A DNA stretch of 64,000 bases from Pseudomonas cremoricolorata (GCF_000759535.1 NZ_CP009455.1:124001-188000); one strand, 5' to 3'. Shown: positions 31,140-40,640, counted from the stretch's first letter. Program-made: numbers and translations. Notes: generated from the letters alone by a model not told the origin.

Positions 31140-32672
31140 GTGTCCCAGCCCGTCACCTCCACGCCCCCGCTTGCCGACTGCTACGACGTTGCCGTGATTG
31201 GTGGCGGCATCAATGGTGTCGGTATCGCCACCGATGCCGCAGGCCGCGGACTGAGCGTGTTTTTGTGCGAAAAGGACGACTTGGCCCAGCACACCTCCTC
31301 GGCCAGCAGCAAGCTGATTCACGGCGGCCTGCGCTATCTGGAGCATTACGAATTTCGCCTGGTTCGCGAGGCGTTGGCCGAACGTGAAGTGCTGCTGGCC
31401 AAGGCACCGCACATCGTCAAGCCGATGCGCTTCGTCCTGCCCCACCGCCCTCACCTGCGCCCGGCATGGATGATTCGCGCCGGCCTGTTCCTGTATGACA
31501 ACCTGGGCAAGCGCAAGCGTCTGGGTGCCTCGCGCAGCCTGCGCTTCGGCCCGGGTTACCCGCTCAAGCCGGCCATCACCCGCGGCTTCGAATATGCCGA
31601 CTGCTGGGTCGACGATGCACGCCTGGTGGTGCTCAATGCCATGGCCGCGCGCGAACACGGCGCGCACATCCACACCCGCACACGCTGCTTGCGCGCCGAG
31701 CGGGTCGAGGGCATGTGGCAGGTCGATCTGCAGCGCGCCGATGGCAGAACCTACAGCATTCGCGCCCGCGCGCTGGTCAATGCCGCAGGCCCTTGGGTCG
31801 CCAGCTTCATCAAGGATGACCTCAAGCTCACCGCGCCCTACGGCATCCGCCTGATCCAGGGCAGCCACCTGGTGGTGCCGCGTCTCTATGAAGGCGAACA
31901 GGCCTACATTCTGCAGAACGAAGATAAGCGCATCGTCTTCTGCATACCTTACCTCGACCGCTTCACCCTGATCGGCACCACCGACCGCGAATACAGCGGC
32001 GACCCGGCCAAGGTGGCGATCACCGAGGCGGAAACCGACTACCTGCTGAATGTGGTCAACGCCCACTTCAACCATCAGCTGAGCCGCAGCGACATTCGCC
32101 ATACCTTCTCGGGGGTGCGACCGCTGTGCAACGACGAATCGGACAACCCCTCAGCCGTCACACGCGACTACACTCTGGCGCTGTCGGCCACCAGCGGCCA
32201 GGCACCGCTGCTCTCGGTGTTCGGCGGCAAGCTGACCACCTACCGCAAGCTGGCCGAATCGGCCATGGCCGAGCTCAAGCCGTTCTTCACCCAGATGCGC
32301 GGCAGCTGGACCGCCGAATCGCCACTGCCCGGTGGCGAGCAGATGAGCACTGCACAGGTGCTCGGCGAGCAACTGCTGGCACGTCACAGCTGGCTGGCAG
32401 CCGACATCGCCAAGCGCTGGGCAGTCACCTACGGCAGCCGTGTGTGGCAGATGCTCGACGGTGTCAGCGGGCCTGCCGACCTGGGTCAGGCCTTCGGCGC
32501 CGGGTTGTTCGGCCGCGAAGTCGACTACCTGCGCGCCAACGAATGGGCGCTGGAGGCCGGCGATATCCTCTGGCGACGCACCAAGCTGGGTCTTGCGCTG
32601 AACCAAAGCGAACAGCAGGTCCTGGCAAACTACCTGGCAGAAACCGCGCAGCGGTCCACCGCAGCAGCCTGA
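31140..32672 (+). CDS. glpD: Aerobic glycerol-3-phosphate dehydrogenase
   Basis: A membrane-associated flavoprotein oxidising glycerol 3-phosphate to dihydroxyacetone phosphate and feeding electrons to ubiquinone. The 510-residue protein starts at GTG 31140 and carries the FAD-binding VIGGGINGVG near residue 20, SSKLIHGGLRYLE at about 56-68 and the C-terminal cap region FGGKLTTYRKLAE. GlpR-like operators upstream place it in the glp regulon. Confidence 0.97.
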   Translation: MSQPVTSTPPLADCYDVAVIGGGINGVGIATDAAGRGLSVFLCEKDDLAQHTSSASSKLIHGGLRYLEHYEFRLVREALAEREVLLAKAPHIVKPMRFVLPHRPHLRPAWMIRAGLFLYDNLGKRKRLGASRSLRFGPGYPLKPAITRGFEYADCWVDDARLVVLNAMAAREHGAHIHTRTRCLRAERVEGMWQVDLQRADGRTYSIRARALVNAAGPWVASFIKDDLKLTAPYGIRLIQGSHLVVPRLYEGEQAYILQNEDKRIVFCIPYLDRFTLIGTTDREYSGDPAKVAITEAETDYLLNVVNAHFNHQLSRSDIRHTFSGVRPLCNDESDNPSAVTRDYTLALSATSGQAPLLSVFGGKLTTYRKLAESAMAELKPFFTQMRGSWTAESPLPGGEQMSTAQVLGEQLLARHSWLAADIAKRWAVTYGSRVWQMLDGVSGPADLGQAFGAGLFGREVDYLRANEWALEAGDILWRRTKLGLALNQSEQQVLANYLAETAQRSTAAA

Positions 32673-32679
32673 GAAACAC

Positions 32680-32722
32680 GTCGGTGCACCTATTCATTCG
32701 GATAACCGAACGGTGCACCGAC
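32680..32722 (+). repeat. 11-bp inverted repeat enclosing an AauR-type site
   Basis: GTCGGTGCACC (32680-32690) and its exact complement GGTGCACCGAC (32712-32722) flank a 21-base interval that contains the palindrome TTCGGATAACCGAA. It could be a glpD terminator without a T-run, a nested regulator site, or both. Confidence 0.7.
32697..32710 (+). promoter_or_regulatory. AauR upstream activating site 1
   Basis: TTCGGATAACCGAA is an exact match to the AauR-type inverted repeat TTCGG-N4-CCGAA described for the acidic amino acid system of P. putida. It lies about 110 bases upstream of the sigma-54 promoter of the aat operon. Confidence 0.75.
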
Positions 32723-32727
32723 AGTCG

Positions 32728-32741
32728 TTCGGTATTCCGCA
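32728..32741 (+). promoter_or_regulatory. AauR upstream activating site 2
   Basis: TTCGGTATTCCGCA differs from TTCGG-N4-CCGAA at one position. It is centred 31 bases (about three helical turns) from site 1, so two AauR dimers could bind on the same DNA face. Confidence 0.65.
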
Positions 32742-32816
32742 CGAATACTTACTTACAGGTTCATTGAAAAAGATCAAACCCCGCGATTTTCACGACGTTA
32801 TAGTCGAGCCGTGAGC

Positions 32817-32833
32817 TTGGCACGACTCATGCT
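32817..32833 (+). promoter_or_regulatory. Sigma-54 promoter of the aat operon
   Basis: TTGGCACGACTCATGCT has the -24 GG and -12 GC dinucleotides exactly ten bases apart, with the favoured TGGCACG context. It lies about 100 bases before aatJ and downstream of two AauR-type sites, as needed for an enhancer-dependent promoter. Confidence 0.75.
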
Positions 32834-32935
32834 CTACACTTGGTCATCGTCTGCGGCCATCACGCGCCGCAGAGGTTGAACGAAAGAGTCCGCCAACGGC
32901 TCCATAAAAAAAACAAACACGTCGAGGAAAATTTG

Positions 32936-33868
32936 ATGCGTATCGTTCGTCAATTGCTGGGCGCGGCCATCGCCGCTGCGGTATTCGCTTCTCCCGTCAT
33001 GGCCGAAGAGCTGACCGGCACCCTGAAGAAGATCAAGGACTCCGGCACCATCACCCTGGGCCACCGCGACTCCTCCATTCCGTTTTCCTACCTGGCTGGC
33101 AAGTCAGAGCCCATCGGCTACTCGCACGACGTGCAACTGGCTGTGGTCGAGGCCCTGAAGAAGCAACTGGGCACAGACATCAAGGTCAAGTACAACCTGG
33201 TCACCTCTCAGACCCGTATCCCGCTGGTGCAGAACGGCACCGTCGATCTGGAGTGCGGCTCCACCACCAACAACGTCGAACGTCAGCAGCAGGTTGGCTT
33301 CACGGTCGGCATCTTCGAAGTCGGTACCCGTCTGCTGACCAAGGTCAAGGACGGTCAGCCGGCCTACAAGGACTTCCCTGACCTGGCCGGCAAGAACGTC
33401 GTGACCACCGCCGGCACCACCTCCGAGCGCCTGCTCAAGGCCATGAACGCCGACAAGCAGATGAAGATGAACGTCATCTCCGCCAAGGACCACGGCGAAG
33501 CCTTCAACATGCTCGAAAGCGGCCGCGCCGTGGCCTTCATGATGGACGACGCACTGCTCGCCGGCGAAATGGCCAAGGCCAAGAAGCCTACCGACTGGGT
33601 CATCACCGGCACGCCTCAGTCGTACGAAATCTACGGCTGCATGGTGCGTAAAGACGACCCTTCCTTCAAGAAAGCGGTTGACGATGCCATCGTCGCCTAC
33701 TTCAAGTCGGGTGACGTGAACAAGAGCTACGACAAGTGGTTCCAGCAGCCGATTCCGCCCAAAGGCCTGAACCTGCAGTTCCCGATGAGCGACGAGCTTA
33801 AGAAACTGATCGCCGAGCCGACCGACAAGGCCGCCGACGACAAGCCCGCCGACAACAAGACCTCCTGA
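32936..33868 (+). CDS. aatJ: Glutamate/aspartate ABC transporter periplasmic binding protein
   Basis: The solute-binding component of the acidic amino acid importer. The 310-residue precursor has a signal peptide of about 23 residues ending PVMA, then a family 3 binding-protein fold (TITLGHRDSSIPFSY, ECGSTTNN, TTAGTTSERL). The C-terminus has an unusual charged tail rich in Asp, Lys and Ala after PTDKAADDK. ATG at 32936 has a GAGGAAAA ribosome site. It heads the aatJQMP operon, controlled by AauSR encoded just downstream. Confidence 0.95.
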   Translation: MRIVRQLLGAAIAAAVFASPVMAEELTGTLKKIKDSGTITLGHRDSSIPFSYLAGKSEPIGYSHDVQLAVVEALKKQLGTDIKVKYNLVTSQTRIPLVQNGTVDLECGSTTNNVERQQQVGFTVGIFEVGTRLLTKVKDGQPAYKDFPDLAGKNVVTTAGTTSERLLKAMNADKQMKMNVISAKDHGEAFNMLESGRAVAFMMDDALLAGEMAKAKKPTDWVITGTPQSYEIYGCMVRKDDPSFKKAVDDAIVAYFKSGDVNKSYDKWFQQPIPPKGLNLQFPMSDELKKLIAEPTDKAADDKPADNKTS

Positions 33869-33910
33869 CCCCACCCCTGGCCTGCTGCGCCGTATGCGCG
33901 TGAATTAACC

Positions 33911-33969
33911 CGGCAGGCCTGCCGTTAGTGTCTAACCTTTCCTTCGAGGGCGCTCGTCGCCCTCGAAGG
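33911..33969 (+). other. Intercistronic hairpins between aatJ and aatQ
   Basis: Two structures: the palindrome CGGCAGGCCTGCCG (33911-33924) and a perfect 12-base-pair hairpin, CCTTCGAGGGCG (33941-33952), five-base loop, complement at 33958-33969. There is no T-run, so it is more likely an RNA-stabilising or attenuating element than a full terminator. It would let the binding-protein message outlast the permease part, a known pattern for ABC importers. Confidence 0.75.
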
Positions 33970-34011
33970 CTGGAAGGTGCCCGTGAAACGATCGTCTGAG
34001 GGGAAATCCCG

Positions 34012-34758
34012 ATGAATTACAACTGGGACTGGGGCGTGTTCTTCAGGTCCACCGGGGTGGGCGACGAAACCTACCTCGATTGGTACATCACAGGTCTTGG
34101 CTGGACCATCGCCATCGCCATCAGCGCCTGGATCATCGCGCTGCTGCTGGGCTCGGTGCTGGGTGTCATGCGTACCATGCCGAACCGCCTGGTGTCGGGA
34201 ATCGCCACCGCCTATGTCGAGCTGTTCCGTAACGTGCCGCTGCTGGTGCAACTGTTCATCTGGTACTTCCTGGTACCCGATCTGCTGCCTGAAGGCCTGC
34301 AGGAATGGTTCAAGCAAGACCTCAACCCGACTACCTCGGCGCTCATCAGCGTGATCATCTGCCTGGGCCTGTTCACCGCAGCGCGGGTCTGCGAGCAGGT
34401 GCGCACCGGTATCCAGGCGCTGCCGCGCGGCCAGGAATCGGCAGCACGCGCCATGGGCTTCAGCCTCACGCAGATCTACAGCAACGTGCTGCTGCCCCAG
34501 GCCTTCCGCATCATCATTCCGCCGCTTACCTCCGAGTTTCTCAACGTCTTCAAGAACTCCTCGGTCGCGTCCCTGATCGGCTTGATGGAACTGCTGGCGC
34601 AGACCAAGCAGACCGCCGAGTTCTCCGCCAACCTGTTCGAAGCCTTCACCCTGGCAACGCTGATCTACTTCACCCTCAACATGGGGCTGATGCTGCTCAT
34701 GCGCCTGGTCGAGAAGAAAGTCGCCGTGCCCGGCCTGATTTCCGTAGGAGGCAAGTAA
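34012..34758 (+). CDS. aatQ: Glutamate/aspartate ABC transporter permease (first)
   Basis: A 248-residue inner-membrane permease of the His/Glu/Gln/Arg importer type. Several hydrophobic helices are visible, including one at about 28-50 ([22 protein letters not shown]), and the ABC-binding EAA loop is present as [21 protein letters not shown]. It ends at 34758 and the second permease begins at the very next base, so the two are tightly coupled. Confidence 0.95.
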   Translation: MNYNWDWGVFFRSTGVGDETYLDWYITGLGWTIAIAISAWIIALLLGSVLGVMRTMPNRLVSGIATAYVELFRNVPLLVQLFIWYFLVPDLLPEGLQEWFKQDLNPTTSALISVIICLGLFTAARVCEQVRTGIQALPRGQESAARAMGFSLTQIYSNVLLPQAFRIIIPPLTSEFLNVFKNSSVASLIGLMELLAQTKQTAEFSANLFEAFTLATLIYFTLNMGLMLLMRLVEKKVAVPGLISVGGK

Positions 34759-35430
34759 ATGGAACTGGATTTCAGCGAAATCATTCCTGCACTGCCGGCA
34801 CTGTGGGATGGCATGCTGCTGACCCTCGAGCTGATGATCATGGGCGTGGTCGGCGGTATCGCCCTGGGCACCGTGCTGGCCCTGATGCGGCTGTCGTCGA
34901 GCAAACTGCTGTCGCGCCTTGCCGGCGCTTATGTCAACTACTTCCGCTCCATTCCGCTGCTGCTGGTGATCACCTGGTTCTACCTGGCGGTGCCGTTCGT
35001 GCTGCGTTGGATCACCGGAGAAGACACGCCAATCGGCGCGTTCACCTCCTGCGTGGTGGCGTTCATGATGTTCGAGGCGGCGTATTTCTGCGAAATCGTC
35101 CGCGCCGGCGTGCAGGCCATCTCCAAGGGTCAGATGGGCGCCGCACAGGCGCTGGGCATGACCTATGGGCAGACCATGCGCTTGATCATCCTGCCCCAGG
35201 CGTTTCGCAAGATGACGCCCCTGCTGCTGCAACAGAGCATCATCCTGTTCCAGGACACGTCGCTGGTGTACACCGTCGGCCTGGTGGACTTCCTCAACTC
35301 GGCACGTGCCAACGGCGACATCATCGGACGCTCCCACGAGTTCCTGATCTTCGCCGGGGCGGTGTACTTCATCATCAGCTTCTCCGCTTCGTGGCTGGTC
35401 AAGCGTCTGCAAAAAAGGATCGCCGTATGA
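34759..35430 (+). CDS. aatM: Glutamate/aspartate ABC transporter permease (second)
   Basis: A 223-residue partner permease. Hydrophobic helices and an EAA loop ([21 protein letters not shown]) are visible. It starts immediately after aatQ and overlaps aatP by four bases. Together the two permeases form the heterodimeric channel. Confidence 0.95.
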   Translation: MELDFSEIIPALPALWDGMLLTLELMIMGVVGGIALGTVLALMRLSSSKLLSRLAGAYVNYFRSIPLLLVITWFYLAVPFVLRWITGEDTPIGAFTSCVVAFMMFEAAYFCEIVRAGVQAISKGQMGAAQALGMTYGQTMRLIILPQAFRKMTPLLLQQSIILFQDTSLVYTVGLVDFLNSARANGDIIGRSHEFLIFAGAVYFIISFSASWLVKRLQKRIAV

Positions 35431-36161
35431 TTTCCATCAAGAACGTCAACAAGTGGTACGGGGACTTCCAGGTACTGACCGACTGCAACACCGAGGTCAA
35501 GAAAGGTGAAGTGGTGGTGGTCTGCGGTCCGTCCGGCTCGGGCAAATCGACCCTGATCAAGTGCGTCAACGCGCTGGAGCCGTTCCAGAAAGGTGACATC
35601 GTGGTCGACGGAACCTCGATCGCCGACTCCAAGACCAACCTGCCCAAACTGCGTTCGCGGGTGGGCATGGTGTTCCAGCACTTCGAGCTGTTCCCGCACC
35701 TGAGCATCACCGAGAACCTGACCATCGCCCAGCGCAAGGTGCTCGGCCGCAGTGAAGCCGAAGCGACCAAGAAGGGCCTGGCGCTGCTCGACCGTGTGGG
35801 CCTGAGCGCCCACGCCAAGAAGCATCCCGGCCAACTCTCTGGTGGTCAGCAGCAGCGCGTGGCGATTGCCCGTGCGTTGTCGATGGACCCGATCGTCATG
35901 CTGTTCGACGAACCGACCTCGGCGCTCGACCCGGAAATGGTCAACGAAGTGCTCGATGTGATGGTCGAGCTGGCCCACGAAGGCATGACCATGATGTGCG
36001 TCACCCACGAAATGGGCTTCGCCCGCAAGGTGGCCAACCGGGTGATCTTCATGGACAAGGGGCATATCATCGAAGATTGCCAGAAAGAAGCCTTCTTCGG
36101 TGATCCAAGCGGACGCCACGAGCGCACCCAGCACTTCCTGAGCAAGATCCTGCAGCACTGA
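35427..36161 (+). CDS. aatP: Glutamate/aspartate ABC transporter ATP-binding protein
   Basis: A 244-residue polar amino acid ABC ATPase: Walker [10 protein letters not shown] (about 34-42), signature LSGGQQQR, Walker [13 protein letters not shown], and H-loop VTHEMGFA. The ATG at 35427 overlaps the aatM stop. This start gives the family N-terminus [12 protein letters not shown]; codons further upstream lie inside aatM and are not used. Confidence 0.95.
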   Translation: MISIKNVNKWYGDFQVLTDCNTEVKKGEVVVVCGPSGSGKSTLIKCVNALEPFQKGDIVVDGTSIADSKTNLPKLRSRVGMVFQHFELFPHLSITENLTIAQRKVLGRSEAEATKKGLALLDRVGLSAHAKKHPGQLSGGQQQRVAIARALSMDPIVMLFDEPTSALDPEMVNEVLDVMVELAHEGMTMMCVTHEMGFARKVANRVIFMDKGHIIEDCQKEAFFGDPSGRHERTQHFLSKILQH

Positions 36162-36218
36162 GTGTCATCAGCCTGCGTTGCCTCGGCAGCGCAGGCTGGT
36201 GGTGACAAGGCCACTGTG

Positions 36219-38123
36219 ATGAAATGCAACCCCGCGCTGCTTCGCCTTACCCGGCCCACCGTGAAATCCCGTCTGCTTCGCCAATTGCTCATTCCGCCGC
36301 TGATCATCCTGCTGATGGTGGGCATCGGCCTGGTCGCCTTCCTGGTCAGCCAGAGCAACGGCATCCGTACCCTCAGCGAAACCGGCGAGCGTCAGCTCGA
36401 GCTGCACGCGCGCACGGTGGAAAGCGAGATCAGCAAGTACACCTACCTGCCCAGCCTGCTGGAGCTCAATGACAGCGTGTCGCAGTTGCTGCTCGACCCC
36501 GATGGCGGCGCTCGGCAGTCGGTCAACGAATACCTCGAAGGCATGCAGCGGCGCAGCCGCAGCCGGGCCATCTACATTCTCGATACCCAGGGCCGCGTCC
36601 AGGCCACCAGCAACTGGCGCGATGCCGACTCGTTCCTCGGTGAAGACCTGTCGTTCCGCCCCTACTTCCAGGATGCCGTGCGCGGCCAGCCGGGACGCTT
36701 CTACGGCATTGGCAGCACCACCGGCGAGGCTGGCTACTACCTCGCCCACGGCCTGGAAGAACACGGCAAGATCATCGGCGTAGCGGTGATCAAGGTACGC
36801 CTCGACACCCTGGAGGAACGCTGGCAGCGCGCGCGCCTGGAAGCCTTCGTCAGCGACGAGAACGGCATCATCATTCTTTCCAGCGATCCGGCGCGACGCC
36901 TGAAGTCGTTGCAGCCGCTGACGCCGCAGGTCAAGGAACAGCTCGCGCGCAGCCTGCAGTACTACTGGTGGCCGCTGGAGGAACTGCAACCGCTGGCCCG
37001 CGAGCCACTGGCCGATGGCGTCGAAAAGCTCACCTTCCCGGCCAACAGCGAAACCGCCCATGGCGAGCAGAGGGAAGTCACCTACCTGTCACAGACCCGC
37101 CGTCTGGCCGACACGCCCTGGCACTTCACCCTGCTGACGCCATTGCAGGACCTGCGCCGCGAAGCCATGGTGCAGGGCGCGCTGGTGGCCTTCGCCTTCG
37201 CTTTGTTGACCATCCTCGGTATCGCCTGGAACGAGCGGCGCAAGGTCATCGCCACGCGCCTGGCCGCCCGCGAAGCGCTGCAGGAAGCCAACGCCCAGCT
37301 CGAACGGCGCATCGCCGAGCGTACCGCCGACCTGCGCGCCAGCAACGAGCGGCTCAAGGGACAGATTCGCGAGCGCAGGCACGCAGAACAGACCCTGCGC
37401 CAGGCCCAGGATGAGCTGGTGCAGGCCGGTAAACTGGCCGCCATCGGCCAGATGTCCACCAGCATCGCCCATGAACTCAATCAGCCACTGGCGGCACTGC
37501 GCACCTTGTCGGGCAACAGCGTGCGCTTCCTGGAGCGCGGCGCGCTGGATGTCGCCAGTGCCAACCTGCGCACCATGAACGAGCTGATCGACCGCATGGG
37601 CCGCATCACAGCCAGCCTGCGCTCGTTCGCCAAGCGCAGCGACGATGGCGGTCAGGCGTCGCTGTGCAAAGCCGTGGATGCCTGCCAGCAATTGCTGGCC
37701 GCGCGCCTTTCCAGCAGTCGCCTGCGGATTCATCGCGACTTCGACGAGCAGCGCCTGGCCATCGACCAGACCCGCCTCGAGCAGATCCTCGCCAACCTGC
37801 TGGCCAATGCCCTGGACGCCACCCAGGACCAACCCCGCCCGACCCTGTGGCTGGAGGGCGAACTGCAGGGCGAACGCTACCGCCTGCAAATACGCGACAA
37901 TGGCCACGGCATCGACCTCGAAGCACGCAAGCACCTGTTCGAACCGTTCTTCACCACCAAGCCAGGCGAACATGGCCTCGGCCTGGGATTGACCTTGTCG
38001 GCCAGCCTCGCCGCCGCCGCCCAGGGCAGTCTCAATGTCGAGCATCCCAGCGAAGGCGGCACCGCTTTCGTGCTGGTGCTGCCCCTGGCAAACCCATCCC
38101 TCGATACGGCTGAGCATCCATGA
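36219..38123 (+). CDS. aauS: Sensor histidine kinase of the acidic amino acid system
   Basis: A 634-residue DctB-like sensor. It has a first membrane helix (LLIPPLIILLMVGIGLVAF, about residues 20-40), a periplasmic sensing domain of about 280 residues with Cache-like segments, a second helix (ALVAFAFALLTILGIAW), a coiled-coil linker, then HisKA with phospho-accepting His418 in SIAHELNQP and an HATPase domain (LANLLANALDATQD, DNGHGI, GLGLGLT). It overlaps aauR by ATGA. Start choice: ATG at 36219; a GTG at 36216 and others upstream are possible. The ligand should be glutamate or aspartate by analogy with P. putida AauS. Confidence 0.9.
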   Translation: MKCNPALLRLTRPTVKSRLLRQLLIPPLIILLMVGIGLVAFLVSQSNGIRTLSETGERQLELHARTVESEISKYTYLPSLLELNDSVSQLLLDPDGGARQSVNEYLEGMQRRSRSRAIYILDTQGRVQATSNWRDADSFLGEDLSFRPYFQDAVRGQPGRFYGIGSTTGEAGYYLAHGLEEHGKIIGVAVIKVRLDTLEERWQRARLEAFVSDENGIIILSSDPARRLKSLQPLTPQVKEQLARSLQYYWWPLEELQPLAREPLADGVEKLTFPANSETAHGEQREVTYLSQTRRLADTPWHFTLLTPLQDLRREAMVQGALVAFAFALLTILGIAWNERRKVIATRLAAREALQEANAQLERRIAERTADLRASNERLKGQIRERRHAEQTLRQAQDELVQAGKLAAIGQMSTSIAHELNQPLAALRTLSGNSVRFLERGALDVASANLRTMNELIDRMGRITASLRSFAKRSDDGGQASLCKAVDACQQLLAARLSSSRLRIHRDFDEQRLAIDQTRLEQILANLLANALDATQDQPRPTLWLEGELQGERYRLQIRDNGHGIDLEARKHLFEPFFTTKPGEHGLGLGLTLSASLAAAAQGSLNVEHPSEGGTAFVLVLPLANPSLDTAEHP

Positions 38124-39445
38124 CCCAAGCCCCCCTGACCGTCCTGATCGTCGAAGACGATCCCCATGTACTGCTGGGCTGCCAGCAGGCCCTGGCGCTG
38201 GAGGACATCGCTTGCGAGGGGGTGGGCAGCGCCGAGGCGGCGCTGGAACGCATCGGCGATGACTTCGCCGGTATCGTGGTCAGCGACATCCGCCTGCCCG
38301 GTATCGATGGCCTGGAGTTGCTGGCAAGGCTCAAGGCCCGCGACCGCAGCCTGCCAGTGGTGCTGATCACCGGTCACGGCGACATCGACATGGCCGTGGG
38401 CGCGATGCGCAATGGCGCCTACGACTTCATGGAAAAGCCGTTCTCACCCGAGCGTCTGGTGGATGTGGTACGCCGCGCCCTGGAGCAGCGCGGGCTGGCC
38501 CGCGAGGTGGTAGCCCTGCGCCGCCAACTGGCCGGGCAAGGCTCGCTGGAGGCGCGCATCATCGGTCGCTCGCCGGCCATGCAGCACCTGCGCGAGCTGA
38601 TCGGCAATGTCGCCGATACCTCGGCCAATGTGCTGATCGAAGGCGAGACCGGCAGCGGCAAGGAACTGGTCGCCCGCTGCCTGCACGATTTCAGCCGGCG
38701 TCAGGGCCAGCCCTTCGTCGCCATCAACTGCGGCGGGCTACCCGAGAACCTGTTCGAAAGCGAAATCTTCGGGCATGAGGCCAATGCTTTCACTGGCGCC
38801 GGCAAACGGCGCATCGGCAAGATCGAACATGCCAATGGCGGCACGCTGTTCCTCGATGAAATCGAAAGCATGCCGATCAACCTGCAGATCAAACTGTTGC
38901 GCGTGCTGCAGGAGCGCACCCTCGAGCGGCTGGGCTCGAACACCAGCATTCCGGTCGACTGCCGGATCATCGCGGCGACCAAAGCCGACCTGCAAAGCCT
39001 CGGTCAGCGCGGCGAGTTCCGCAGCGACCTGTATTACCGCCTGAACGTGGTGACCCTGGAGTTGCCGCCGCTGCGCGAGCGGCGCGAGGACGTCCTGCAA
39101 CTGTTCGAACATTTCCTCGAACAGGCGGCGCTGCGTTTCGACCGCGAAGCACTGACGCTGGACAGCCAGACCCTGTCGCAGATCATGGCCCACGAGTGGC
39201 TGGGCAACGTGCGTGAGTTGCGCAACGTGGCAGAGCGCTTCGCATTGGGTTTGCCGGCGTTCAAGAAGAGCCCGAGCGGCGCCAGCCAGGGGCTGGGTTT
39301 TGCCGAAGCGGTCGAGGCGTTCGAGCGCAACCTGCTCAGCGAGGCGCTGCTGCGTACCGGCGGCAACCTCAGCCAGGCCAGTCAGGATCTGGGCATGGCC
39401 AAGACCACCCTGTTCGACAAGGTGAAGAAATACGGCCTGGGCTGA
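38120..39445 (+). CDS. aauR: Sigma-54-dependent response regulator of the acidic amino acid system
   Basis: A 441-residue NtrC-family activator. The receiver domain has phospho-acceptor Asp56 (SDIRLP). The AAA+ domain has Walker A GETGSGKE at 175-182, Walker B LFLDEIES and the sigma-54 contact loop written NAFTGA (222-227), where most family members have GAFTGA. A Fis-type helix-turn-helix ends the protein (NLSQASQDLGMAKTTLFDKVKK). With AauS it should activate the upstream sigma-54 promoter of aatJQMP in response to acidic amino acids. Confidence 0.93.
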   Translation: MTQAPLTVLIVEDDPHVLLGCQQALALEDIACEGVGSAEAALERIGDDFAGIVVSDIRLPGIDGLELLARLKARDRSLPVVLITGHGDIDMAVGAMRNGAYDFMEKPFSPERLVDVVRRALEQRGLAREVVALRRQLAGQGSLEARIIGRSPAMQHLRELIGNVADTSANVLIEGETGSGKELVARCLHDFSRRQGQPFVAINCGGLPENLFESEIFGHEANAFTGAGKRRIGKIEHANGGTLFLDEIESMPINLQIKLLRVLQERTLERLGSNTSIPVDCRIIAATKADLQSLGQRGEFRSDLYYRLNVVTLELPPLRERREDVLQLFEHFLEQAALRFDREALTLDSQTLSQIMAHEWLGNVRELRNVAERFALGLPAFKKSPSGASQGLGFAEAVEAFERNLLSEALLRTGGNLSQASQDLGMAKTTLFDKVKKYGLG

Positions 39446-39454
39446 ACGCTGCGC

Positions 39455-40447
39455 TTAAAGCCCGGCGATGTGCGCAGGTTCAAGGCGCTGGGCACGCAGG
39501 TAAGGCAGGATCGCCCCCAGCAAGGGTGCCTTGAACGGTTCTTGCAGACGGTGGGCAAGGCCTGGAATCAGTCGCAGCTGGCTGCCGCGGATGTGCGCTG
39601 CCAGGTGCACCCCGTGCATCACCGGCAGCAGTGGGTCGGCCGTGCCGTGCACCACCAGCGTCGGCACCCGCAGCTGGTTGAGCAGCGCCACGCGACTTGG
39701 CTCGGCAAGAATCGCCATGATCTGGCGCCGCCCACCTTCGGGGTTGAAGCCGCGGTCATAGGCGCGCGCCGCCTGTTGCAGCAACTGCGTTCGATCATCG
39801 GCGACCCGCGGGTTGCCCAGCGCAGACAACAGCTCGACCTGCTGCTGCAACGCCGTGTCGCGGTCACCGGCGCCGCGCCGAGCGAACAGCTGCACCAGCG
39901 CCGCACTGGGCGCCGGCAAGCCCACCGCGCCCGAGCTGGACATCAGCAGCGTCAGGCTGCTGACCCGCTCAGGTGCTTTGGCCGCCAGATGCTGGGCGAT
40001 CATGCCACCCATGCTCACACCCAGTACGTGAAAGTGCTCGATACCCAGCTGGTCCATCAACTGCAGGCCGTCGTCGGCCATGTCGGTGAGGCCGTAGGGC
40101 GCTGCCACCGGCAGGCCGAGCTTGTAGCGCAGCAGTTCGAGGGTCAGGCTGGCCGACGCTGGCGGCTGCGTCCAGCGGGTCAGGCCGGCGTCGCGGTTGT
40201 CATATCGAATGACCCGAAAGCCCTGGCGACACAGCGCCTCGACCACGTCATCGGGCCAGTCGATCAACTGCCCGCCCAGGCCCATGACCAGCAGCAACGC
40301 CGGATCATTTGCGGCGCCCACGCTCTGATAGGCCAGGCTCAGCTGACCCAGCTCGGCCTGCTGCACCGGCACCTGCGCATCACAGCGCGCCGCTGCGATT
40401 CCGGGAACCCCCACCCACAACATCACCCACACCAACAACGCTCGCAT
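39455..40447 (-). CDS. Secreted or periplasmic alpha/beta hydrolase
   Basis: A 330-residue alpha/beta-hydrolase fold protein. It starts with a hydrophobic signal-like segment (MRALLVWVMLWVGVPGIAAA) so export is likely. The nucleophile elbow is GVSMGG with Ser145; the acid and histidine are probably in HGTADPLLP and GLAHRL. The start at 40447 is chosen because it gives the signal peptide; open codons continue upstream into the metR promoter region. It is divergent from metR, with a MetR-type site between, so it may be methionine-linked. Substrate unknown (esterase or lipase-like). Confidence 0.82.
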   Translation of the reverse strand: MRALLVWVMLWVGVPGIAAARCDAQVPVQQAELGQLSLAYQSVGAANDPALLLVMGLGGQLIDWPDDVVEALCRQGFRVIRYDNRDAGLTRWTQPPASASLTLELLRYKLGLPVAAPYGLTDMADDGLQLMDQLGIEHFHVLGVSMGGMIAQHLAAKAPERVSSLTLLMSSSGAVGLPAPSAALVQLFARRGAGDRDTALQQQVELLSALGNPRVADDRTQLLQQAARAYDRGFNPEGGRRQIMAILAEPSRVALLNQLRVPTLVVHGTADPLLPVMHGVHLAAHIRGSQLRLIPGLAHRLQEPFKAPLLGAILPYLRAQRLEPAHIAGL

Positions 40448-40492
40448 GCCCTGAACACCAGATTGCAGATTCCCAGTAGAGCGCGAGTGTGA

Positions 40493-40505
40493 TGAATTGC
40501 GTTCA
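40493..40505 (+). promoter_or_regulatory. MetR-type binding site
   Basis: TGAATTGCGTTCA matches the MetR consensus TGAA-N5-TTCA exactly. It lies in the divergent region between the alpha/beta hydrolase gene and metR, about 135 bases before the metR start and 46 bases before the hydrolase start. Confidence 0.6.
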
Positions 40506-40640
40506 AGCGCGCTGCCACACTTCAATGACAGTTTGATGAAGCCGGCCAAGCGGTCATGTCGGCACGGGTCGACACCTGCCATAACATGAGGGAAACTCAT
40601 CGCCCTGATCACATCGGTGGGAATGACCCCGGAGTTTGCT

